Assembly: GCF_030272615.1 (NCBI RefSeq)
Contig: NW_026729164.1
Span: 64,001 to 128,000 of the forward strand
Direction: 5' to 3'
Length of the DNA stretch: 64,000 bases
From: Cryptomeria japonica
Taxonomy: Eukaryota > Streptophyta > Pinopsida > Cupressales > Cupressaceae
Shown piece after piece: positions 21,211 through 33,379 of this stretch. Position numbers and translations under genes: made by a program. The notes below the pieces were generated by a model. That model worked only from the letters and a program-made list of their open reading frames with translations, was not told the origin of the DNA and did no database searches. How positions within the stretch are numbered: position 1 is the first letter of the stretch; each line of letters starts with the position of its first letter.

Positions 21211-22242
21211 ATGACTACCCAAAATTTCAAAGCTTGGTATGAGAAGATGCTCATGGAAATTCATGAATCTGCCTACCAAGTTAATCCCATAATCTCCTAC
21301 TCACCTATCATACCTTCATCCATCCTATCCAAACACATTATACTCAATCCCAATCTATACCATATCTCTTATCCTTCCTCTACCTTCGACACGGGAAATC
21401 CATCTTATTCCACATCCATATCTCCATATTATCCCTCTTCCACCTACTCCTCTAATTCAATAAGTATACCTCCATCTCCCCTCCCATCCATATCTCAAAC
21501 CCCATCCTTTCACAACACATTCACTACCTCTACTCCCCATCCAAATCCTTTACTCCATAGTCCTCCAATCATTAATCCTAATTCCCTAATCCATTATCCT
21601 AATCCTCCATCCAATCCCAATCCTAATCCCGCATCCAATCCCAATCCTCCATCTAATCCTAATCCCCCATCCAATCCCAATTCTCCATCTAATCCCAATC
21701 CTCCAAAATCCATATTATCCACGTCCTCCAAATCCATCATCCATAATCTTATCCAGGATATGCTAGCAAAGGAGACAAAATCCTCACCTCAAAACAAAGT
21801 GGCCAAGTCTCCTCAAGTCCTCCATCCACCCCAATCACCTCCACCTCAAAACAAATCCCAATCCCCCACACTTCATGATACCCCCATTTCCCCATCTACT
21901 CACATCAAAGATTCCATACCTTCCTCCATCACACAATCCTCACAACTCCCAACATGCCAAAAGCTTGTTCTTAAGCATACTAGCATAGGAATCTCTCTAT
22001 CTCATGATACATCTCCCTCCAGTCCATCTAGTGATCCCATCCCTTCCACTTCCTCTCACGATGATATGATTCCTCTATCATCGCATGATCCTCTTCCATC
22101 TCATGATCCAGTCACCCCTCCCACTCTACCTCATGATAACCTCCCTAGTCAAGATCAAAGTATCCCTTCATCTCCATGTCATGATCCCAATCCATCTAAA
22201 GATCCTAGTCTTCCTTCCACATCTCATCCCCCTCAAAATTGA
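21211..22242 (+). CDS. LARD ORF, Ser/Pro/Asn-rich, truncated by TGA (copy A)
   Basis: Starts at ATG with MTTQNFKAWYEKMLMEIHES, the only non-repetitive part. The rest is dominated by Pro, Ser, Asn and His, with a PSNPNPP repeat around residues 130-165 and repeated SHDP motifs near residues 270-320. The frame stops at TGA 22,240-22,242, where copy B has GGA; after that the same frame stays open to TGA at 22,528, so the ancestral product was about 439 residues, ending in repeated SILGPYVPxLNP blocks. No Gag zinc knuckle or known domain is seen. It could be a degenerate Gag-like structural protein or a by-product of repeat composition. Confidence 0.5.
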   Translation: MTTQNFKAWYEKMLMEIHESAYQVNPIISYSPIIPSSILSKHIILNPNLYHISYPSSTFDTGNPSYSTSISPYYPSSTYSSNSISIPPSPLPSISQTPSFHNTFTTSTPHPNPLLHSPPIINPNSLIHYPNPPSNPNPNPASNPNPPSNPNPPSNPNSPSNPNPPKSILSTSSKSIIHNLIQDMLAKETKSSPQNKVAKSPQVLHPPQSPPPQNKSQSPTLHDTPISPSTHIKDSIPSSITQSSQLPTCQKLVLKHTSIGISLSHDTSPSSPSSDPIPSTSSHDDMIPLSSHDPLPSHDPVTPPTLPHDNLPSQDQSIPSSPCHDPNPSKDPSLPSTSHPPQN

Positions 22243-23094
22243 CTCGCATCTTGTTTCCGAAATAATAAGTGTCCTCAAGATAATGCTCAAGATGTTTGTA
22301 CATCCTTTATTCCTCCTAAATCCAAATTTGCCTCATACAAATCAAAGTCCCGTTATCCCTCATCTTTCACATCCATTTTGGGACCCCATGTTCCAAAGTT
22401 AAACCCTTCATTCTTTCCATCCATTTTGGGCCCCTATGTTCCAATGCTCAATCCTCCATCCCTTCCATCCATATTGGGTCCTTGCATCCCTCCATCCATC
22501 ACTCCATCACCTCAAATAATCTCTAAGTGAGATCAACAAAGGCACACATCCTTGGATAACTCCCAACACTCTCTTTCCACCAACCCATCCATAAAATCCA
22601 TCAATCCTTCATCCTCATGCACCTATCCCATTGCTATTGGAAGCAATTTGGATGCCCAATCTAAAAAGAATAAAGCTCAAAATCCACAAAAATCAAAGGA
22701 TCAACATGTCCCCTCAAAATGACATGCTCAAAAGAAAAATGTGATCTGAAAGAAAGAAAAATAAAAAAGGCCACAAAGGCCCCAAAAGAAAAAATCAAAA
22801 ACTATGTGGATTCCCAAAGAAGCAATGCATCCCAAAGAAAAATCAAAATTGGCATCCAAACTTGTTAATCCAAAATCTCCATCCATTCATAAGTCCTCAA
22901 ATCCTCCATCTAACACTCCTCCATTTTCAAAATCCATTTTGGGTCCTTATGTTCCAAAATCCACCATCCCAACTCCATCATCTCCTTCTTCTATTTTGGG
23001 TCCTCATTTCCCAAAATCCACACTCTATCCCCATCTAATTCAAAACACTCTCCTCCACTACTCCACCACCCTTCAAGGTGTGTGCCAATGTTGA
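22243..23094 (+). pseudogene. downstream remainder of the LARD reading frame (A)
   Basis: It is in the same frame as the 21,211 ORF. It runs open to TGA 22,528, then continues with scattered stops to 23,094, including MWIPKEAMHPKEKSKLASKL at 22,804 and further SILGPYVPKS / SILGPHFPKS repeats near 22,940 and 22,995. Because both copies carry a stop at the 22,528 position, the later part may never have been translated with the first. Confidence 0.4.
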
Positions 23095-23780
23095 TCTTCC
23101 ACAAATTCTTCAAAACCCCAAACATTATCCACCATCCATTTTTCACAATCCCATTTCTTTAGTCCAATCCTTTCCAAATCCTTATCTTCCATCCCCTATC
23201 AATTTCATCTCCCCAATTATTGTTACCACCATCTATGAGAATACCTCCACTTCAAAGAAATACTAAGGGATACCATCTATGGAACTAGATGCTTGAGTCC
23301 TCCCTTCCTCTTTCACTCATCCACTATCTTCCATATCCACTCATCCTCATCCTTATCCATCCAAACTATTCCAAAAATTAAAACAAAATAAAAAAAATCA
23401 AGAAATTTTTTTAAAAAATAAAAAAAATCAAGAAAAATACAATTTTTTTTTTTAAAAAATCAGAAAAAAGTAAAGAAAAATCATTTCATCCAATGATGAA
23501 AACCACTTCTTGTGGCAGCTTGGGTAAGTATCATGATGAACACTTGACAAACAAGTGTCATGTGTAATCCCCTCATACCCTTGCACTCTACATTTGGTGG
23601 CAAGCTTCATCCGCACAATCCTCCCATCTACCTACATCATATCTAAGTCCATTCTCCTTTCATAACTTTGATCTTGACTATCCTACCCATATCCTCCATC
23701 TCATATCCCTCAGCCTATAAAAAAATCCTCCCTTAATATCTGTCATCTTGATCATATAAGAGGCAAAACAATGTATATGC

Positions 23781-24323
23781 ATGCATTCTTTGGAGCATTC
23801 AAGCCTTAATTCTCTACCATCCATATCCATTACAAATTATCCTTCCACCTCATACATATTTACCCACCACCCTTGCATCCTTAATTACACTACCTCTACT
23901 GTGGGGTATTGCACGCCTTTGCAACATAGTCTTTGGGTCTCCATCACCCTTCCCTCCATCCTTTATTCCTCCATTTCTTATCCATATCCATACACTTATT
24001 CCCTCCATCTCCTATCCAAACAAATCCCTCATCCATCTATCCTCTTACCAATCCTTGGTTCTCCCTTGTCATTGGTTCCATTCAATCAAATGCCATCAAC
24101 CAATCCGCCCCATCCAATCCAATTTATAATCCAATCCTATCTTATCCAATCATATTCTCCATCTGTTCCAATTGAATCATTAATCCCAACCCCAATCCAA
24201 TCCTATTCAATCATCCATCCCCATTTTTCTTCCTATCTAATCATTTATCCTTCTTCCAATCCCATCCAATCCATCAAACCGAGCTTTTCCCATCTACCCG
24301 AGCTTGCATTGACTTGTGCCTAA
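23781..24323 (+). CDS. 180-codon low-complexity frame in the LARD (A)
   Basis: Open in both copies (55,081-55,623 in B) with few differences. The product is Pro/Ser/Ile/Tyr/His-rich (PSILYSSISYPYPYTYSLHL) and reflects CCAT/ATCC-rich DNA. No domain is recognised. It could well be a chance open frame in CT-rich sequence poor in stop codons. Confidence 0.25.
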   Translation: MHSLEHSSLNSLPSISITNYPSTSYIFTHHPCILNYTTSTVGYCTPLQHSLWVSITLPSILYSSISYPYPYTYSLHLLSKQIPHPSILLPILGSPLSLVPFNQMPSTNPPHPIQFIIQSYLIQSYSPSVPIESLIPTPIQSYSIIHPHFSSYLIIYPSSNPIQSIKPSFSHLPELALTCA

Positions 24324-25054
24324 TCCAAGCACCCATCCATAATTTGTTAATCAAATCCGCAATCCTCTCATCTATAGATCTTGCACATCCAACTTGTCTT
24401 TTGTAATCCATCAATCAATCCATCACCTGCCCATCAGGATGTCTCCTTAGTCTGAAAGCTTATCCAAATCCATATCCTACTCTTGGCAAGAGATATCAGT
24501 TGGTCATGTGCATGTTGTTTGCATGCTTGAGCTTTTTGCTTTGTTTTTCATCTTGTGTCCCAGGACTATACTTGTTCAGGACTACCTTGATCATCCTATA
24601 TCTTGGTATGTCTTGGCTAGTGTATAATGGGGCATGGTTTTCAAAGCATGGCATGTTTGAAGGTCTTCCTTGTACGAACTGACAACCCTACATTAGTGTT
24701 TATCAACACTTGCATGATTGTGTGCAAGGCATTCTTGTTTAACTAAGTGTCAGTCCACACCTTCAATCCTCATATCATCCTGGTTCTTATAATGAGTGGT
24801 GTAGACTATCCAGGGAAATATCAAATCTAGGTTTGTTCTCTATACTTGCTCAACAAGAAATCCAATCTATTTATCCTTTCTTTGTCTCATTTCATTCACA
24901 ATACTCCAACTCATCCTACTTCCCTATTTCATTATCTTCATCACTTATTCTTATAATTACTTTTTGAGAGCACACCCATGTTCTTTGAACCCGCATGTCC
25001 TCTCAAGGGGGCATACCACTACTTCCTCATCATCCTTACTCCTAATCATTCTTC

Positions 25055-25160
25055 CTCATCTCATAATTGGGGCATCGTGCTACTAGTCCTTATCCTTTTC
25101 TTCATATCATAACTGGGGCATCATGGTACTAGTCTTTATCCTTTTCTTCCACTATGTTTT
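25055..25160. repeat. direct repeat upstream of the LARD polypurine tract
   Basis: Two ~53-bp units share CATAATTGGGGCATCGTGCT, then ACTAGTCCTTATCCTTTTCT, starting near 25,060 and 25,107. Copy B has the same pair near 56,372 and 56,419. Confidence 0.75.
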
Positions 25161-25165
25161 ATTCT

Positions 25166-25204
25166 TCTTTGATATAACATCATTTCACAACGCTATATCA
25201 AAGA
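25166..25204. repeat. 11-bp inverted repeat (hairpin) overlapping the polypurine tract
   Basis: Left arm TCTTTGATATA (25,166-25,176) and right arm TATATCAAAGA (25,194-25,204) are exact complements around a 17-nt loop. The right arm runs into AAGAGGGGCAAAA, the polypurine tract. It is fully conserved in copy B (56,475-56,513). Confidence 0.9.
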
Positions 25205-25213
25205 GGGGCAAAA

Positions 25214-26161
25214 TGTAGACACCTAAAATTAATTAAATTAATATTTAATTAATTTAAGCCTATCAACATAATTAATTGACTTAATTGTGTAATCCTTATT
25301 CCTCTCGGAATCAATTAAATATAATTTAATTAATCCTATCACTATTGTCTAATAATTAATTTATCAAATAGATTAATTAGTCCCCCATTTTTCTAAAGTC
25401 CCCTCCAATAATTATTTCTTCTAAACCCACTCAATTAATTAATTCTAATTAATTAACCTAGTCATGTGATTCCTAGAAATCACTTTTCCTAATCCCACTT
25501 AGCCTAATTAATACTTTCTAGAATCTCTCACAATCATCCTTATCATTATCCCTCAATTTTTAATTCCCACTCCTATCACATCAACATTGAGTCTCTCAAA
25601 GAAATTCAAATTTCTTTGAATCCCTCAATGCATCCTTATTTTGGAATTTTTAATGTCTCATATTTGAAATTAAAATTTATTTCCCCGTTTTTCCAATGAA
25701 TTTTATATTCCTATTTATTTTCCCAAGGCACCCTTGATCCATGCCTTCTATCTAAAATCAATCTCAACCTTTCATAATCAAATCAATCTTGGCCCTCCAT
25801 TGGCCTCATCCAATCTATAAATTGGAGCCTATTCTCCTAAAAAAGCATCCACTTCTCGTGCATTGTCATGCTGCTCTTTTCTCCTCTTCTGTCTCAAATC
25901 TTTCAATTCAAATCCATCCAATAATCCTATCAAATCCAATCTATCTTGTTGAGCACTTGGAGAGCATTCCACATCTAAATAAATCAAAGGAGCACATCAA
26001 GTGGATCATCATCAAGGGGGGCCTTCACTTCATGAAGCTCAATCCGAAGGAAAAGGTAAAATAGCAAAGGCATAAAATGATCTTTTGATGTTTTATGGTT
26101 TTCATGCTTATTTCATTATCATTTTGATCATTTGACCTTCTAATCTATTTTCCCATCTTCA
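25214..26161 (+). repeat. 3' LTR of the LARD-like element (A)
   Basis: 948 bp, TGTAGACACC...CATCTTCA, with ACAAT target sequence following. It aligns with the 5' LTR throughout; the two differ noticeably, so the insertion is not recent. Confidence 0.85.
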
Positions 26162-28379
26162 ACAATCTCAATAAATATCCCTTCATCCCTCTGTTCCAAT
26201 GGTAGACTTCAGAATTAACCCAAATCAAAAACTTATTAATGCTACCTATTATTGTATTAAAACCTAGGGATCAATTTTTAAGATAGAAACTATTTTGCAC
26301 AAGAAACTAGAGTCCTTCAAAGAGGATCTTGGAGCAATAATCTTGATTCAAAAATGCATATTTTTTTAGTAGAAAAATCACTTCCACTTGCCCCCAAGTT
26401 TTTATTTTTAAAACATCCATCTTTTGACAATTACAATGGAGTGATAACAATATAATATCCCAACAAGTGAGCTCTTGAGCAAAGAACTAGAGATTTTAAT
26501 GAAAGATTTTGTTGTGACAATTTAGTAGACTGGCCCCTTTCCCATAACGAAGGAAGGAAATAAAATAGCATTAGGAAAGACCTTAGAAGAGACAATGAAA
26601 ATCACTTCAACCATAGAAAAACTAAGGGAATCCTCCACCTTGGCCAAAGCATTAGTGAACAACATGTAGTACGAACAAAAATAGCCAAATAATTATCCTT
26701 CTTAAGGAAATAGCCCTCAACATCACCTTGGTATCATAAAATATGTGTTCCCACCCCACATAAATGAGATGCTCTACAATACATTCTATTAATTTGAGGT
26801 AGGAGATTTTTTAAGCATTAAGGAATATAATTTTCTTTCATTTTTTTAGTATGTGTGTAGATATGACAATTCCTTAACAAATTCATGCATTTTCTCTTTA
26901 AATCCCAACTATCCAACAACTTCTTAATATAAAGATTTTATTTTTTTCATGCTTATCATCAATTTATCTTTTTAAGAAAATCATGTTCCTTTTACCAAGG
27001 ACTTATGTCCTCCACCTTTCCCAGTTAGACCATTCACATATTTTAGTTATCCTTGGACCTTGCACCCTTAAAATTGTTTAACTAATATTTATATTTTATA
27101 AATTAACCAAAAAAAAATGTGTTACATGAACATCCATCAAGGTCATCATATAGCTTCCTCCACAAGGAAGAAAAGAAACACTAATTTTAGCAAAGATAAA
27201 AGGGAAAATTAAAACAAAACAATATGCATATTATCACCAAACACACTTATCATTTGATCAAGAGTCTAAGTTACTTCTCACTTCACTAAAAGTATGTTTG
27301 GGACACACTAAATGTAACATGACACATGACACCTAATGAATGCTATTTATTAAAGTGATTATTAGTAAAAAATTGTGTCTCATGTGCATTTAAACTTTGA
27401 TAGATTTGATAACAATAATATTGTACTTGAGAATTGAAAAAAAAACTTTTTGAAGATAAAATGTTAGAACCATTTATTTAATAACAAGAAATTTGAGCTG
27501 ATTAAAAAAATCCAGTTTTGTATGGGGGTTTTCCAATTTTAAAACATAACTACAATATCTTAAAGGGAACCAAAATAAATCCATTTTAATCTTATGAAAG
27601 AATTAATGCAATTATAAATAAGTCTATATAAATTTTAGTAGAGTGGTGATTTATTGTAGCACATCAAATACATTGGGACAATTTTTTTTGAAAAAATAAT
27701 TAACCTCTAAAGCACATGAAATGTACGGATATCAATAAAAGTATTACAATAAATTTTATAGTTCCAACGCTCTCAAGAGGACATGTAGATGATCTTCAAC
27801 TCTAATTTTTTGAGTCAAAACAAAAACTAAGATTTCTCAAAAATTATCAAGTGGTGTTACAAAATAATGACCATAAAACTAGGGATTGACTAAATAGATT
27901 TAAAAGGGTAAACAATTATTTAGGCCTATTACCTTTGAATGCCCCTAACAAGTTGATGACTTGTGATCCAATATTTTATAGTATTTTATATTCTTTTAAA
28001 TGTGTAGAACATGAAAAATTTGCAACACATTCTTAACAATCTCCTAGTTGTTGCATATTATATATAAGCGAGAATTGAACAAGCTATATTTAATAGCCAA
28101 GCGAAAAATGTGTATAATCTAGATCTACTAGACCATTTTTAACTCTCCATGATAAGTAATAAGATAATTTATAATTAAGAATATACTTGTTGAATTGTTT
28201 AATTTCTCAACCAAAAAATTTTTGTCCTCCACCATTTTTCAAATAAAATGTCACTACATATAAATGCACTTTGTCTCTATGAAATGTAGGGTATTCAACC
28301 AAACTGATTACAACCACTCTCACAATTAGTTGTCTCTATAGTATGTATCAACCTAAACTCTAACTAATATACCTAAATC
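26162..28379. other. decayed, unclassified sequence
   Basis: No supportable gene. It is co-linear with 57,463-59,572 in copy B, except for about 175 bp present only here (around 26,216-26,390) and about 60 bp present only in B (around 58,140-58,200). The right part probably belongs to the reverse-strand copia remnant that follows. Confidence 0.5.
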
Positions 28380-28980
28380 CATGCCAACACTATCTAATTA
28401 TGGGTATCTTTCATGTACTAAACTTTGGTAGGTGAAAGAGAAAGATTACTTTTACTCTTTCTCATCCAACTAGCAACATCACCAAATAGATTAAACCCGT
28501 AATTGTTAGTCAATCTCTTACTATAAATGTCATAGTTCCAATCCATTTCAATAAGACCATGTGTGTTCAATAGCTCATTCAAATTAAGCTATACATAGTA
28601 GCAACTATTCTAAGGTTCTATGAAGCTACAAAATAAACAATATTATTGTAGATTAATATTTTTTTTCCAAATTGTGCCTAAACAAACTCAAAATTCCCAC
28701 TAATTGTATAATATCTAGTGTTATAAAATCTATCACATACATAAGAATTACAGAAATACTAGCATATAAAACATGTCTTTCGAACTCTATCTTAGGATAT
28801 TGTTTGATAAATTAATTGGCGTCATAGATATGAATAGGAACATTCCCTAAATAACAATCTTGCATCCCTAAATAATGCAACATAGAGTTAACATACTTCT
28901 TTTGGTTCAACAAAAGTTTTATATTAAACCCATCTCCTTTGATCTCCATGCCCATGATAAATTTGAATATTTCATTTTAA
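28380..28980 (-). pseudogene. reverse-strand copia RT/RNase H remnant (A)
   Basis: On the reverse strand, fragments in order read KGDGFNIKLLLNQKKYVNSM, LHYLGMQDCYLGNVPI, YASISVILMYV and GDVASWMRKSKS, matching the copia order of RT tail (LSQKKYI..ML..F.M..CK.V.TP), YASAVGSLMY and RNase H (G.A.SW.S.KQ). Stops and frameshifts are many. It is co-linear with copy B at 59,573-60,173 and oriented against the neighbouring R2 remnant. Confidence 0.5.
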
Positions 28981-29830
28981 AGTATGATGAAGTTCAATGA
29001 TATTCATGCACCTTAATCTTAATTATCAACAAAATGGTAACAAAAAAGAGAAAAGTGTTAAACTGACTATCTTATTTCCTAAAATAGACATAGTAATGAA
29101 ATTTTCGCTAATTAAATCTAACTTCAAATTAAATATTAGATTTGTATTTCATATTTTGGATGACTACTACAAGCCATATAAAAAGTTCCTGAACCTATGA
29201 ATAACCTATTCGATTTCTTTTTTGTGGAGGTCCAAACCTCCAAGCGCGATAGCCTAGCAAGGGCACAAAGTCTGCAAGCATACCAGCCCAGTGAGGGCCT
29301 TCACAAAGAAATTTTTTCCACTCAATATGGGGGAATGTTCCTATATGCTGAAAACTCTTCTTCTAAGAGCCAAGGACTATAGGGTATCCATTCCACCAAA
29401 TTTGCATAAAGCATGATCTCTATCTCATCCCTTATGATATTGAAGCCTTGCACTCAACAAGACTCCATCCCTGGCAGGATCATTTGGAGCCATTTAGCTT
29501 CACCAGTAGACCAAGGGCCCTCCGTTTTCGTTTACTATAGAATATTAAGACTTTAATGTTAATTTCTTCCTTATATTCAAGTTGTGTTTACATAACCATC
29601 ACCAACCTACCTCCATCTATCTTTACATCTTGGTGGTGGAAATATAACATAATTTTTTTTCCAAGGCGACATCTAATTTATAGCTCATCCAAAGCGTCAT
29701 ACTTCCACTTATGTGGCAACTTGTGAACCTTATTTCTATCTCCACATCTCTTTTGCTATTATAATATTCATATGTTGTAGGTGTGATGATATAAAGGGAT
29801 AAAACCAACATAAATTTATGGTTAAATTAT
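28981..29830. other. non-coding sequence between copia remnants
   Basis: No supportable gene. Co-linear with 60,174-61,061 in copy B, where a ~49-bp block near 60,827 has been duplicated in tandem. Confidence 0.45.
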
Positions 29831-30470
29831 AGGAAGTGCCTTTAACTATTTTGTGGAGCTATGGAAAGAAAAAAATAAAAAGGTAAGTACAACCACACTA
29901 CTTGGCACAAAACTCTATTTGGAACAATATATTAAGTCTGCAAAGGACTTAAAGGATGTGAGGAATGTTTCATATGCAGGTGTTGTTGGAAGTCTCAAGT
30001 ATATAATAATTTGTACAAGACCATACATTTCCCAAGTAGAGGGAGTTCTAAGTATGTTTATGGCAAAGCCAAGCACCAACTATTGGACACAGGTGAAAAA
30101 TGTATTTAGGTACTTGAATGGAACTTTGAATTTTTGTGTTGATTCATCATGGTACCAATAATGTAGGGCAAGTGACAATTGCATACATTTATTTGTAGAT
30201 TCTAACTAACATAGAGATTTGATAACCAAGGGTCAACCAATGGTAACTTTTATTCTATTTAGAGGATAGATTAATTTGATGAGAAAGTAGTGGAAGATAG
30301 TTGTGCTATCCATAATTGAAGAATAAAGTATGTCCACAATACAAGATTGTAAATAAGTAATGTTGTTAGAGAGGTTGAGTGACACTATTATTTTAAGATC
30401 CTTATCATGGTGAAATGTGATTCACAAATTGTAATTATTAAGAAATAAATATTGTTTAGCATGCTTGACC
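29831..30470 (+). pseudogene. copia RT/RNase H remnant R2 (A)
   Basis: A frame of 102 codons (29,853-30,161) carries VSYAGVVGSLKYIIICTRPY and MAKPSTNYWTQVKNVFRYLN, matching the copia RT C-terminus (YASAVGSLMYAMVCTRPDI ... HW.AVK.ILRYL.GT). RNase H follows with stops (VDSN*HRDLITKGQP). This is the uninterrupted paralog of R1 and shows the empty sites of both elements inserted in R1. Confidence 0.7.
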
Positions 30471-32048
30471 CAAGTACATTCATGTACAATATTATTTTTT
30501 GAGAAATATGGGAGACTAGAAAATTTTAAATATATAAATTTTACATTTCAATAAACATAGTTGATTATTTGATTATTCTCACTAAGTATTGCTAAGTTCG
30601 TATGGTTTAAGGATAAGATGCGCTTTTCATATTCATAAACATGAAGTTAGTTTTTTTATTTGTACACAACAAAATTTGCTATAGTAAATAATAATTAGAC
30701 TTGTCTAGTGTTCACCTAAAAAGAGTTCATATAGGATTAGTTTGCATACAAAATGTAATGTGGTGATATATAGCGAGTATTAGATGTTGTAGGATACATG
30801 TTAGTTACCATGTGGTGATTTTGTGCTATAGTGTTACATTTTTTAAATTTGGTGATATTGTTGCAATGATTGCAAATCATTTGGACAACTCAAAAACTCA
30901 TAGAGAAAACATTATTTTTTTTAAGTACTAATAGTGATGTAGGAACACTTGTGATTTTCAGTTCATGTGTACTACAATCCAAGAGTAGTATAAAATTCTA
31001 GAAATTGACAAAAAATGTTACTAATCAAGTTGAATGTGATGTTTACATGGCTACCACAAGTGTTGATTTAACAATGGTGTCTATGCAAATAAAACATGAG
31101 CATATGAATTATATTGTATGAATAAATATTTGATTATAGTGCGTAGAAGTAACTAAGGCGACTATCCATGCATGGACACATTATACGTGATGATATGTGT
31201 GGTTTGTTAATAGCATAATATTGTCAAATTATAGTTGTATAATTCTTGATATTCTTTAGGTTGGAAAATTAGGTATATCTATAAAAATTTAAACTATTAA
31301 TTAATATATAAATAAAATAAAGAATTCTAAATTGAAATAAAATATTTTTTTCAAATGCATATATGTAACATTTACAAACAAAAGTTAAAAACTCGATTCT
31401 TTAATTAATTTTAAAATTTAATTTCATGTGGCTCTATAATTTTTTTGGATGTTTCAAAAAAGTATCCAAAAAGTAAATCTAGATGATTGTTTATATAAGT
31501 GTCACATCCTCATAGACTCAGAAATTTATATCATAGATACACATATTCATTTTGTCTTAAAAAAAATTTCTCTCATGATTGAGTTTCTACCACATGACAT
31601 TATTATTTTGTATTCATATTTGTGATATTGACAAGAAATATTCTTAGGGGATACAACCTAGTAGTTGAGCACCATAGAACATGTTTTCAATTGAGGTATC
31701 CAAAAAGGCCACCCTAAAAAAGTTAGACTGGTAGTTGTGCACTAACTCGTGTTTTAAAAGTGGATTGATGCAACATCACATGATTCATTTCATTTTAGAT
31801 CTAAACAATACATTTCAATCAAATTTGGGTACCTCATCATCAACACTAATAACTTTGAAGTCATTGTTGTTTCTACACATTATAACAAAATGTTGTTATG
31901 ACAACAATTAAAACATTCTCAACTATTAATAATTTCTCTAATATCTGAATTGTACTTATTCTATATTCACATTAGTGATAGCATAAAAGACCCCTCTCTA
32001 TGGTGGACTCTAAAGATAGTGATAAGACATTAAGAGACCCCTAAAGAG
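30471..32048. other. non-coding tail of remnant R2 (A)
   Basis: No gene is seen. It aligns in part with 5,701-6,339 plus 12,212-12,640, and closely with 61,700-63,274 in copy B. It ends where a copia LTR begins. Confidence 0.55.
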
Positions 32049-32336
32049 TGTTAGTAGTACTACGTCTACTCTCCATGATTTACAGATAACTACTGTATGC
32101 TCTATTTTAAAGCATAAGATAACTAAAGAGAAGTGCAAGTTAATCTTTGTACACCTCATTTATTTTGTAATTTCTTTGTCCATGTGGTGGTTACCTTTGT
32201 ATAAATCATGCTTTTGCAGATGGCAATGATAGAATTTTAGTTTCTTCTTTTATGCTATAATTTTTCCCATGTTTTCTACAAGTTTTTTTTTCTATCTGCA
32301 AGATCCATACTATGTAGGTTTAGCTATATTTTTGCA
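32049..32336 (+). mobile_element. copia-type 5' LTR (A)
   Basis: 288 bp, TGTTAGTAGTACTACG...TTTTTGCA, followed immediately by a primer site TGGTATTAGAGC. It marks the 5' end of a Ty1/copia element whose body is decayed or lost. Copy B has the same LTR at 63,275-63,563. Confidence 0.75.
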
Positions 32337-32352
32337 TGGTATTAGAGCATGC
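32337..32352 (+). promoter_or_regulatory. copia primer binding site
   Basis: TGGTATTAGAGC directly after the LTR matches the initiator-Met-tRNA-type site TGGTATCAGAGC of plant copia elements with one change; copy B keeps the canonical form at 63,564. Confidence 0.8.
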
Positions 32353-32599
32353 GAGAGCTAGGAAGAAAAAACATAAACAAACTTTCATTTGCAGGTTTTT
32401 AGTATTACAATTATTAGAAAGAACGAAATTTCCATTTTCTTTGGGGGTGACTCTTAATATCTTTTGTCTAATCATGAACTGAGTCTATAGGGGGGTTAAT
32501 CATGTCTCTTGATAATTATTTTCATCTTCTATTGTCAAGTTAGTTGTAGAGAACAATTTGTCCTAGAAACAAAGAATTAATAATCATTGCCTTGAATAG

Positions 32600-32870
32600 G
32601 ATCTACTACCCTATCTCCTTGGACTCATTCCTGAGCCAAGTGACTATGAACAAAAGAATACATAGTTTAATAGCAATGGCATGGCCTATGGACTAATATG
32701 TATCACTGTCTATGAGGATATTTTACATCACTTAGAGAACACTGAGTGTCCTTTCATTGCTTGGACCATCATCCAACAATTGTATGGAGACACTAGATCC
32801 TTATCTAAAAGTGATGTTTCCTTGGACGACCAAGAAACATCTTGTTTACACATCCTTTTGGGATGATAAA
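32600..32870 (+). pseudogene. copia gag fragment (A)
   Basis: Out of one or two frames the sequence reads LLPYLLGLIPEPSDYEQKNT and then MAYGLICITVYEDILHHLEN, followed by PFIAWTIIQQLYGD. The last two match the copia gag pattern (ALGLI..S....L.HI....T...AW..L...F). A TAG interrupts it near 32,667 and no longer Gag frame remains. Confidence 0.55.
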
Positions 32871-33379
32871 TTTATTGAACCCATCTATACTTGTTGCTTC
32901 TTTAAAGTTCAGAGTTGATTCATAGAAAGCTTCCAATGATTCTTTGTTGTAGGATCATTTATGTATTTTAGATTCGGTTCTTTAGGACCAATTTCTAGCG
33001 GACATCTTTTGCTTGTTTATATTGTCCCTCATTTCGAATCTAGATGAAACTATTGGTTGCATGCATCTTCTCTTTGATGAGGATGATTCTTCTTCAGTTG
33101 TTGTGAGAGAACATTCTAATCCTCTTCTACATTCTCTATGTGATCATTCCTCATAGTTTGATATGGGCGTAGATATTTTGTCACAACATTTTGAGGAGAT
33201 CTCTTTGCCTTCAGAGGAGATACTCGAGTCTTTCATTTGTGTTCTACATTAGTTTCTAGGAGATTCTAGATTGTCATCTTCAGCATTGTGGCTTAAAATG
33301 CCTAATTTAATTATGACAACTTTGAACATCGAGATGGAGACTACTGAGTAGACTTCATTAGGGACATCATTTCTTTTGA
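32871..33379. other. decayed continuation, probably gag of the same copia element
   Basis: Short fragments such as LFDEDDSSSVVVREHSNPLL (near 33,070) suggest eroded coding sequence. No clear domain is seen. Confidence 0.3.

Larger units (their letters stand above)
17550..26161 (+). mobile_element. LARD-like non-autonomous LTR retrotransposon, copy A
   Basis: A complete 8.6-kb element: LTRs at 17,550-18,502 and 25,214-26,161, both starting TGTAGACACC and ending CTTCA; a primer-site region CATGCCCAGTGGGACCCACG after the 5' LTR; and a polypurine tract AAGAGGGGCAAAA before the 3' LTR. The flanking target duplication is GAAAT on the left and ACAAT on the right (GCAAT in copy B). No protease, integrase, RT or RNase H is visible in the interior, so it must borrow enzymes, probably from a gypsy element judging by LTR length and primer site. 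Its one sizeable frame (21,211) encodes a low-complexity protein. Confidence 0.85.
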
